A stretch of 64,000 nt of DNA from Nigrospora sphaerica (taxonomy: Eukaryota; Ascomycota; Sordariomycetes; Amphisphaeriales; Apiosporaceae): NCBI GenBank assembly GCA_018287875.1, contig JAGVVL010000001.1, positions 8,990,001 to 9,054,000 on the forward strand, read 5' to 3'. Numbering within the stretch: the stretch's first letter is position 1; every line of letters starts with the position of its first letter. A model generated the notes under the pieces. It was given only the letters and a program-made list of their open reading frames with translations, was not told the DNA's origin and made no database searches. This document shows positions 55,411 through 64,000 of the stretch, one piece after another. A program made the translations under genes and the position numbers.

Positions 55411-57913
55411 ATGGCCTGGGCACCCGCTCTCCTCTTCGTCGCGTTGGCGCTTGTCGCCTGGTATCTGATCGAGCAACGCCGTTACCGAAACAGGATCCCC
55501 CCGGGAGCCCAACCACTCCCAGGTCCCAAGGGTATGGCTTTCCCCTCGATGCATGGCGAGGGCTTGGGCTTACAGTGTCATCTCTTCAGGCTACCCCATC
55601 ATAGGCCGTATTCACGACGTGCCTCATGAGAAGACGTGGTTGAAATTCTACGAGTGGAGCAAGGAGTTCGGGCCCATCTACCAGAATGAGATGTTCGGCT
55701 CGGTTCACGTCTGGATCTCGTCCGAGGCCATCGCCAACGACCTGCTGTCTCGGCGGGCCGCCATCTATTCGGATCGGCCCATGATTCCGAACCTGCCCAA
55801 CAACCGCACGGGCGGCGAGTATCTCGCACTTCATGGACACAACAGTAAGTCTGGACGTAGCACAGGCGCTCGGAGCACTGGTGGCTCTTACCACTGCTTG
55901 CTCACACCTTTGCCCGCAGATACGTGGAAGCGGCAGCGAAAGCTCGCCCAGCATCTGATGACCCAGTCGGCCAATGCTTCGTTACACGGCTACCCCACGC
56001 AGGAACGTGACCGGTTCCTGTACCTGATCTCGAAGGACACGGCCCAGTACCGCGATTACATTGAACAATTCACGACACGCACCGTCTCCCGCTTGAGCTG
56101 GGGCAGTTCGCACACGGCCAGCACCCTCGGCAAGACCACATTTGGCTTACTGGAGACCATCTCGCCGGCGGGAGCTCTACCGAACGTCATCTCTTGGCTC
56201 ATGCACGTCCCGTTCTTCATGTCGCCGTGGAAGCAAAAGGAGCACGCGCGCCATGAGCTTGAGGCCGACCTGTTTAAGGGCAACGTCAAGTACGTGCACG
56301 ACCGCATCAACGACGGCACGGCAGACCCGTCCTTTGTCCGGACCTTCATCGAGACGCTCAGCAGCAAGCCGGACGGCGAAAAGAAATGGGGTGCCGAGAG
56401 CGAGGCGACCTACGTGGTCGGCCAAATGGCCATTGCCGGCGCACTAACCATCGGCAGCCCGATCCAGAGTTTTATCCTCGCCATGTTGCACTATCCCGAG
56501 TGGCAGCGCAAACTACAAGCCGAGATCGATGAGGTCTGCGAGGACGGGCGCTGCCCCGAATGGAGCGACCGGGAGAAGATGCCGCTGCTGCGTGCCTGCG
56601 TCAAGGAGACAATCCGGTGGCGCCCGCCGGTTCCTACTGGTAGGTGGATGATCCTTTTCGGCCGTCAGGGGGGACCTTGACATCGCCCGAGGGCGACAGC
56701 TGACAAGCGCCACAGGTATCCCGCACGCTATTGAGAAGGACGATGTATACAACGGCTACTTCATCCCGGCCGGCGCGACGATACACGCATTGGAGTGGTG
56801 AGTGACGCCCCGAAAGAATTTCCCATCCGCTTTTCGCATTACTCCTGAGTCGGCCATGTGCGCCGTTCCTGGTCTGGTATCGATCAGCTTGCTTGAAATC
56901 GGTGCACATGCGTCAGATCAATGCATACTGCCCTTGGTACCGCTTTGCCGGGCCGTGATGGTGCCATGCTGTTGCTGCAAGTGCATCGGCAAACCTTTCT
57001 GGCGTGTTCAGTTGACGCGCTCCGGTTTCTACACCGCTGACCCCAAAGTTGAGCGGATGCCCACGCCCTCCACTTTTGACTCAATCCCGTGCCCCCCAAC
57101 TTTAAAATACAGCGGGCGGTACTTGGAGCATGACTGGGGCCCAGCCACGCAGTCGTTCCGGGTGTCCCTCATGCTTGACCGCCCCGCCGTCACCCAGGCC
57201 GGCGGACGGTCTTGTTTTCCCCTACCAAGCCTGCCTAGCCGGCCGTGGGCAGAGAACTCAGGCGCTGACAACCACTCTACAGGGGCATCACACGCGATGA
57301 GGCTACGTACCCGGACGCTGATACGTTCAACCCAGCTCGGTGGCTAGACCCGGCTTACCCGACGTACAAGGAGCCGCTCAGCCAGCACCCGAACTTGAAC
57401 GGGTTCAGCCAGTTTGGATTTGGCCGGCGCACCTGCCAGGGCGTGCCTATCGTCGAGCAGGACCTTTTCCTGGCCATGGGTGGGCTAGCGTGGGCCTTCG
57501 ACCTCTGCAAGAAGCGGCGCGCCGACGGCACCGAGGTCGACGTGCACTGGAATGATTTCACGCCGCTCCTCATCGCTAAGCCCGCGCCTTTCGAATTCGA
57601 AGCTTTTACGCGCTCACCGCAGATCGCCCGCCGCGTCGAAGCCATGTGGGAGAGCGGCAAGGGCGCTGATGATGAGGAGGCGGAGCGACTCAGCGCCGCC
57701 ATCAAGGGCGGCAAGCACGACGAAGATGTTCTCTCTGTTGGCGGCTCCGAGACGAGTAGCAGTATCGGCTCCAACACAGACTCGGACCTGCTGCTCGGCA
57801 GCGTCAAGACGCCCTCTTCGGCTGCCAGCGACCACAGCGGCAGCGAAGACTATGCCTTCCCGAGGAGGCGCGCCGCGCGGCGCAACGACGACCAGCCGGA
57901 CGTCTGGGCATGA
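55411..57913 (+). CDS. Cytochrome P450 monooxygenase, atypical I-helix and long C-terminal tail
   Basis: Microsomal heme-thiolate oxygenase. Five exons, 55411-55531, 55590-55844, 55920-56639, 56716-56797 and 57283-57913, give 602 residues. An N-terminal anchor (ALLFVALALVAWYLIEQ) precedes the Pro-rich hinge PPGAQPLPGPKGYPIIG. The K-helix ExxR is KETIRWRPP, followed by VPTGIPHAIEKDD and DTFNPARWLDP; the heme loop is FGFGRRTCQG with Cys444 as the iron ligand. The expected I-helix A/GGxD/ET is replaced by IAGALTIGSPIQS, without the acid-alcohol pair. A ~90-residue acidic Ser-rich tail follows the P450 fold. Intron 4 is 485 nt, far longer than neighbours; intron 2 is 75 nt and open in frame. The family resembles fungal secondary-metabolism P450s of the OrdA-like type; substrate unknown. 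Confidence 0.92.
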
Positions 57914-59442
57914 CCACCCAATCGGAACCACAAGAAGAAAGAAGACCACTGAACGACTTTGCGTCCCAGGAGCCCGTGTCGTCGCAATCAACACGGTTTC
58001 CCGTCTGGCTCTCTTCTTCCATTTTCTTCGCTTCTCGTAACGACTTGAAAACGGGCGGCGCGGGAAGAACACCATGAAAGCCCTCCACATGATGGTGAAA
58101 AAGATGGGTTGCGTGTGCGAAGCGGCTCACAAAGTCCTTTTTTTCTTTCCTCGTTTCTTCCCCCCCTCGCTTTTCCTATCCTTTCCATGTTACGGCGCAA
58201 TGATACTCCCTTGCCGCTCATCTTCATGCCCTTTTCCTGTACTCTCGAGGTCGGCACACACTCTTACCATTTGGACTGATATTTTCTCTTTTTCTCCCCG
58301 AGGCCACAAAAGTCTGCACGGCGGGGTTTTATTTTCCGGGTTGCTGGCCCAGGAAACGCACACAAGAGGATGAACGAAGGGTGAGGCCTCGCTACAGGGG
58401 AAGAAGAAGAGAGGGAGAAACCCCCAAAGAGTGGAGAGAGAGGAAAGAGAGAGACGGTATATGCGGGGGGGCCGAGTAAGAGGAAAGCAAGTGAAAGTGA
58501 ATGGCGCGATGGGGGCACAGAACTCTTTGGGTGGCTTCCGGGCTAAACACAATTCGTCTGTTGACATATCACTGTCTTCTCGACTGTCGTTATTAGTTGC
58601 TTACCTACATCTTATATCCAATAGAAATATACCTCGGGCGGACACAGCTCATTTCTGTCTACTTTTTACCCGATGCTCAGATGGCGACGGTCTCGGGTCG
58701 AGTACACGGACGTGGGTTGACGGACCGCCCATCGTCCAAGCCGGGCTTTGAACCGAACGACTAAGATGGACGACTCGACAAGACGTAGAGAAAATGGCCG
58801 GAGGCTCCTCGGTCTGCCATTGGACCTCGGGACGGACATGAGGTCAACGCGCCTTCTGAGAAACAGACCATTTGCCCAAGGTGGAAGGTACAGGGAATGA
58901 ATGGATAAGCGGAGCCCCGCTTTGTTGACGAGCAGTCAGCCAGGCTCCCTCGACTCCATCCCCATGCGCAATCATGGAACCTCAAGCGTCAAATTACACC
59001 AGCGCCAATCACCGTTACACCTCATTTCGACCATTCTACACTGGCTGCGTGTGCTTCCGGGCCCCGCGGTACGGGCCTGATCGCCCCGCATCGTGAGATA
59101 TTGCAATCGCAAGGATTGGTGCGGACCCCGCTCCGGATCTGGCTCTGGTCCGTCGGCGCGACGTTACCGCGGCACAGCGTAAGCCCAGGGCCAAATGGCG
59201 GCATGGCGCCCCTGGGGAGAGGGGGCTTACGACAGGGCAACCCCTGCGTTCGGCTTCGTGCGGGGGATTTCGTTCTGAGGACCACCGCTCCTTGGGGCAG
59301 GCGGCGATCGCCAGACGCCAGTGGAGCGGCCGTGAATCCGATGGCAGTGTGTCAAAGAAGATGCATATAAGATGTCCCCCAGATCGTCACGACCCCCCCG
59401 GTGCAGACTGCGAGGTGACAGCGGCCCCCAAACACCGGCATC
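57914..59442. other. Intergenic region between the two P450 genes
   Basis: 3' UTR of the first P450 and promoter of the second. An AG-rich tract lies near 58395-58455. No gene seen. Confidence 0.5.
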
Positions 59443-61137
59443 ATGTTATCCCCAACCGCCATGTCCCTGACCATCCCGGCGGCCCTGGCCGCTATCATCC
59501 TGGCAGCGCTCTCGGCCTTGCTCTTCCGGTTCATTGCTAACGTGTACTGGCACCCACTGTCTCGCTTCCCGGGTCCCTGGTACGCGGCGGCCACGTCACT
59601 GACCTCGGCTCTGGTGTCGTACCAACGACGGGAGTCCGAGTGGGTGCTGGGGCTGGTGCGAAAGTACGGAACGGCGAGGCCCATCCGTATCGCTCCCGAG
59701 ATGCTGCTGTTCCCGCGGCCGAGCGCGCTGCGTGACATCTATTGGGATCCGGCCTCCAACTTCAAGTCGGAGCTCTACGGCACCGGTGTCCTAGGCCCGC
59801 CGCAGCTGTTCACCACACGCGACGGCGAGAGGCACAGGAGGCTGAGAAAGGCCCTGGGCGGGGCCCAGTGGTCTGTCGGCGCCCTCAGGAAAACGTGGGA
59901 GCCGCGTTTCGACGACCTCATAAGCGAGCTCACGGAAAGGCTGGGGCAGCTGGCTGACCGCGGGGATGAGATTGATCTGACAGCTAAGCTCGCGTAAGTA
60001 TCCCTCGCTCATGCTCCATTTCACCTCGTCTAAGTCAGTCGACCACAGTCAGTTCGCCGCTGAGATCATGACTCTGGTTTCCTTCACGAAAACGTGGGGC
60101 TTCGTGCGTAACGATCGCGACGAGCGCGGATTGCTTCAAAGCTGGCGCCAGGGTCTCGATTTCCTCAGTATTTCTGGCCGCTGGCGTTGGTTCCGCCGCA
60201 ATGTCCTCGGCTACCCACGATTGGCCCTCTTCTTTTTACCCAAGATGACAGACCGCAGTGGCATGGGATACCTGTATGCGCAGGCGGACCTTGAGGTCAG
60301 CGGGCGCGAAAAGCAGATGGAAAAGGAGGGCGCTGCATTTGGGCTGGACCAAGAGGGCAAAGATTATTTGCAGTATTGTCTCGATGCCCGCGATGAGGCT
60401 GGCGATCCCTTAACCCCCTTGGAAAAGCGCGCCCACGTCACCTTGCTCATCCAAGCTGGCGCCGACACCACGGCGGTGAGTTGATTCCCCATCATAACTT
60501 CTTGGGGCTTGCCTGTACTGATCATTATCGCGCATCAATACAGACCGCCATGGGCAGCACCATGCGATACCTGCTGCAGCACCCCGCGGCCTGGGCCAAA
60601 TGTCTCACCGAGATAGAGTCTGCCGACGAAGCTGGCCTTCTGAGCATCCCAATCGCATACGAAGAGTCACGCAGGCACCTGCCGTACTTTGGAGCTTGTA
60701 TCAAAGAATCCCTGCGGCTGGATCCGCCTGCCACCAGCTTGTTCGCCCGGGTGACGCCCCCCACGCCGGCCATCAAGATCATTGATGGGCACCCGGTGCC
60801 GGCCCAGACCGAGGTCACGACATTGGCATATGTGGTCCAGCGCGACCCGGCTCTCTACGCGCCCGATCCGCTGGCCTTCCGCCCCGAGCGCTGGCTCGAC
60901 GCCACTCCGTCACAGCTCGCCGCTATGGACGCTGCCCAGTTTACTTTCGGGGTTGGCCCTCGGGTGTGCTTAGGCAAGGAGATCGCCCTGATGGAACTGG
61001 GAAAGCTGCTGCCCGAGCTGGTGCGGCGGTTCACCATGGAATTGCGAAGCCCAGGCCGCTATATTGTCGCCGGTGGCGTTGCGTACAATCAGGACTTAAG
61101 AGTCCGGCTGCGCAGGCGGACGAGTGAAGATTATTAG
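59443..61137 (+). CDS. Cytochrome P450 monooxygenase (pisatin demethylase-like/benzoate hydroxylase-like group)
   Basis: Three exons, 59443-59993, 60049-60475 and 60544-61137, give 523 residues; introns are 55 and 68 nt, GT-AG, phases 2 and 0. An N-terminal membrane anchor (IPAALAAIILAALSALLFRF) is followed by the fungal signature YWHPLSRFPGPWYA. The I-helix AGADTTATAMGS is normal and has the acid-alcohol pair; the intron falls inside it, as in many relatives. The ExxR motif is KESLRLDPP, the PERF-type motif is FRPERWLD, and the heme loop is FGVGPRVCLGKE with Cys468. A second in-frame Met (59461) could also start the protein. Overall it resembles fungal P450s near pisatin demethylase, but the substrate cannot be assigned. 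Same strand as the preceding P450, 1.5 kb downstream. Confidence 0.93.
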
Positions 61138-62648
61138 GCTCCTTCGGACATCCCAGGAGGGAACCATGGCATCCTGAAGAATTTGGCGATGGGGCGTTGG
61201 GGGAGGAATAGCCACAGAAGGCGTATGCCAGCGCCAGCAAGCTCTCCCGGGTGTCGAAGCCATGACGGGTGAGGGGAGGCAAGAAGAAGCAAACTCTCCC
61301 GGACCAGGTCAATTGACATGCAGCTTTAAAGTGGCCCTAGGGCCAAGAATTGCTCGACGAAGCTGCTGCCTCGGATCACGCACGTCTCCTATCGACCTTC
61401 CCGTCGCCACACCCAAACCCACTGGCAGCGCCTCACACTACCTTCTCCATCTTCCTCCAGCTGGATGCACGAAACGCCGTAAAAGCCTTGATTAGCCTGA
61501 AAGCCACCTTTAAATGTCGCCCGCCGTTGTTTCTTCTGTGGAGGCCCATCTAAACCTGCGCTCGGGCAGGCGAAGACGCTTTGGGAGGAATCGCACGGCC
61601 ACTCGCACGGGCGCTCGCACGGGCTGACATGGGAGGCAGGGGATCCCTTGTGGTCGAAAGCTCGTAGTCAAGCGGTGGTAGCCAATCACAGACATCCAAT
61701 GGCCCAATTTGGGCAATGCAAGCCTATCAAGATACTCTCGATGGCATGCCTTGGCTCCTCTCGCGGAGCCCGGCGTGCGTATCCGAGCAAACGCGCTGCC
61801 TTTCAACTTCGTCCTCGCGGATCGGTGTCGTCTACCAGTGCCAAGAGCAGCCCAGATCCCCGGATCTGCAGCCCCACTGTACAGGCCAATGTACAGCACC
61901 TCTCGATCCTCGCGTTGTTAAGGCACGCGCGGTTATGCTCTAGCATGGCCCTGAGCGCCGAGTTCCCTCGTCCCGGTCGATGTGCCGGAGTCGAGCAGCA
62001 GCCACACCGAGTCAGAGGAGCTACCATTTCACCTTCTTTCCCCCCTGCTTCCCGTTTCGTCTGACGGGACGTCACTGCCCGACCTTGTCTTGTTGCTGCT
62101 GACGTATGCTACCCATCAAGGCATCTGTCTCTCTATCTTCCGTCTCCGGGATGGCCTATACAGGGGAGCGCCGGCGGGTCTCAGATGCATACAAGAGTCC
62201 GTGGCATCGCACATCCCTTTTGACAGCTCGGTACCTGATCACTGTACTCGATTCGGGCAAAGTAGTCTCCTCTCTCAACCCTCTCACAGATTTCTCGGCC
62301 CTCCGAGTGCTTCCACTTCCTTCATCCCCCGAAGGCTGCCTTGACAAGCGGACGGACACACACAACCTCACTTCTCATTGTGCACTGCAAAATTTAATAA
62401 ACCTCCCTCGATCCTGGTTGATACCTACGGCTTGTCGCGCTTCTTTTCTGCTGTTGTCACGGCCACAGCCATCGCGTTCGGCGTCTCCCAGTCACCATCT
62501 ACCGTCCACGTCTCGACGACAACTGAAGAGGATATCCATACCTCTCATCACTTACCAGCGCTGGCCAGTGGCCCCGGTCAGCGATCCAGCTCTGCCGTCC
62601 ATCTTGTCGGGCACTCGCGCCCCAAACACATACCCATAGGCAGACAAC
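61138..62648. other. Intergenic region upstream of the secreted Gly/Pro-rich protein
   Basis: P450 3' UTR, then the promoter of the gene at 62649. The stretch 62380-62648 has C/T-rich leader-like sequence. No gene supported. Confidence 0.5.
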
Positions 62649-64000
62649 ATGAAGCTGCTCGTGCCCCTTGCCCTCGCCACCCTCACCCTGGGCACCACAG
62701 CCGAGGCCCGCGCATGGCGCCGACAGAGTCCCTTTGGCGACAGCGGCCCTGGTGGCGCTGAAGATGGCGGTATCGGGACCGGCACGCCCTCGCCGAGCGG
62801 CTTCCCGCATGCTGGTGCTGGGCAGGCGAGCCCGCAGGGCTTTGGCAGGACGGGCCCGCCGCCCGGTAGCGCCGGTTCGCCCCCCGGAGGGCTGGGTCCC
62901 GCGTCTGCAGGTGTTGTTCCTCCATCAAGAGTACAGGGTCCTTCTCGGAACGGTGCGATCGATCCTGTCTCTGGTAGCCAGGCCGATCCCTTCACTCCGG
63001 GCGGCGCGAGTCCCGCCGCGCATGCAGGACCGGATCCCTTGGATCGGTGGGGGACCAATCCCACTGGTGAGCGCAGTTCGGGCCCTGGGGACCAGGACCC
63101 TCATACTCAAGCCGGGCCAGGCCCCTTTACGCAGGGCGGACCGGGTCAGGCTAATTGGGGGGAACAGGACCTTTTCACCCAAGGCCCACCAGGTCCCAGT
63201 CCGCAGGGAGAACAGGGTTCCTTTGGTCAAGGCGGACCGGGCCCAGCCATGAGCAGTGGCTCAACTCCATTCTCTCAGGGTGGACAAGGTCCGGCCGCTA
63301 GTAGCGCTCTGGGCCCCCAGGGGTTCCGTGGAGCCGCATTCATGGGTACTCCCTTAGGTAGCGACAATGGCGACGCCAACAAAGGTTTTTGGAACCCGAG
63401 TACGGCCCAAGGGCCGACGAGACCCGGCATGGGTGGTGCCAGCCCTACGACTGGAAGTGCCTTTGGCCCCGGACATGGTGGTAATATGGGTCCGGGTGCC
63501 GGGCCGGCTATCAACTCTGGATACTCTGGATTCCCAGGAACGGGCGGAAGCACCGGCCCAGAAGGCCAAAGCCCGGACACCAATACCGCTACGGGCCCCG
63601 GCACCGCAATGTTCGACGATAATGAACCTTCGGGGTCGGGCGGCAACATGGGACCCGGCGCGGCACCTACTGGGAACAATGGCATTACGGGCTGGGGCAA
63701 AGACATAGGCCAAAGCCCGAGCCTAGGCCCGGTCGTCGGAAGCGATGAGCCAATCGCCAACTCGGGCTTGGGCTCTGCTGCCGGGGAGGCAGGGACCCCT
63801 TTCAGCGGCGGGTCTGACATCAACGCAGACATCGGTCCCGGTATCGGTGCGGGCTTTGTCTCAGGCCCTAGTGGCATGACGACTGGGGGACTTGGGGGAG
63901 GTCCTGGAAACCGGCAATTTGGTGCAGGCAGTGCCGGCGCCGGCGACGGCGGCGACCTCTTAAACCCCGTGGCGACTAACGCACCATCGGGCCTCCCGGG
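62649..64000 (+). CDS. Secreted Gly/Pro-rich collagen-like repetitive protein, 3' end outside window
   Basis: An ATG at 62649 opens a frame that runs without a stop to the window end (450 codons). It starts with a classical signal peptide (K-L-L-V-P-L-A-L-A then TLTLGTTAEARA, cut expected near residue 22). The mature part is almost entirely Gly, Pro, Ser, Ala, Gln and Thr. Between residues ~150 and 225 a PFTQGGPGQ-type unit recurs: PFTQGGPGQ, LFTQGPPGP, SFGQGGPGP, PFSQGGQGP. Later NMGPGAGPA and NMGPGAAPT also repeat. There are no cysteines in the visible part and few charged residues apart from scattered Asp/Glu. Short Gly-Pro-rich stretches look collagen-like, but a strict Gly-X-Y register is not maintained. 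An extracellular matrix, wall or adhesion role is inference. No enzymatic domain is visible. Confidence 0.8.
   Translation, partial: MKLLVPLALATLTLGTTAEARAWRRQSPFGDSGPGGAEDGGIGTGTPSPSGFPHAGAGQASPQGFGRTGPPPGSAGSPPGGLGPASAGVVPPSRVQGPSRNGAIDPVSGSQADPFTPGGASPAAHAGPDPLDRWGTNPTGERSSGPGDQDPHTQAGPGPFTQGGPGQANWGEQDLFTQGPPGPSPQGEQGSFGQGGPGPAMSSGSTPFSQGGQGPAASSALGPQGFRGAAFMGTPLGSDNGDANKGFWNPSTAQGPTRPGMGGASPTTGSAFGPGHGGNMGPGAGPAINSGYSGFPGTGGSTGPEGQSPDTNTATGPGTAMFDDNEPSGSGGNMGPGAAPTGNNGITGWGKDIGQSPSLGPVVGSDEPIANSGLGSAAGEAGTPFSGGSDINADIGPGIGAGFVSGPSGMTTGGLGGGPGNRQFGAGSAGAGDGGDLLNPVATNAPSGLP

Overview
The window is nuclear DNA of a filamentous ascomycete, most likely a Sordariomycete (class is inferred from protein similarity and gene style). 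The evidence is GC-rich coding sequence with strong G/C at third codon positions, monocistronic genes on both strands, short introns of about 55-220 nt with GTRNGY donors and CTAAC-like branch sites, intergenic gaps of 1-4 kb, and typical fungal families (GPI-anchored Ser/Thr/Pro-rich wall protein, BIM1-like copper protein, ferric reductase, P450s, DHA1-type MFS transporter). I support 15 well-defined protein genes (one cut at each window end), one tRNA gene and two low-confidence small genes. Splice sites below were worked out by hand from frame continuity and family motifs.

Layout. 0-5 kb: 3' part of a type-B carboxylesterase/lipase and a repeat-rich GPI-anchored wall protein. 9-11 kb: a C2-domain protein. 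12-13.4 kb: a possible Cys/Arg-rich small protein and tRNA-Thr(CGU). 15.6-19.1 kb: Xaa-Pro aminopeptidase (pepP) convergent with thymidylate synthase. 19.6-21.6 kb: a gene-free block of stacked tandem repeats, a long hairpin and palindromes. 22-31 kb: an MFS transporter and a 1,102-residue repeat/coiled-coil protein, both on the minus strand. 34-39.8 kb: the ER-membrane RING-CH ubiquitin ligase Doa10/Ssm4. 40-47 kb: a TDP2-like phosphodiesterase, a BIM1/X325-like secreted copper-binding protein and a divergent ferric/cupric reductase. 49-51 kb: arginyl-tRNA synthetase. 55-61 kb: two cytochrome P450s in tandem. 62.6 kb to the end: a secreted Gly/Pro-rich collagen-like protein that runs off the window.

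How genes may work together. The BIM1-like protein and the reductase lie head to head. One offers an extracellular His-type metal site and the other a membrane metalloreductase whose N-terminus is Met/His-rich, so a surface copper (or iron) acquisition pair is plausible. The two P450s could act in one pathway, but no backbone synthase is visible. Two housekeeping enzymes (pepP and ArgRS) have long in-frame, basic, acid-poor N-terminal extensions upstream of the canonical start, which would allow cytosolic and mitochondrial forms from one gene.

Limits: intron borders are unconfirmed by RNA, UTRs cannot be bounded, and most intergenic DNA shows no recognisable feature.
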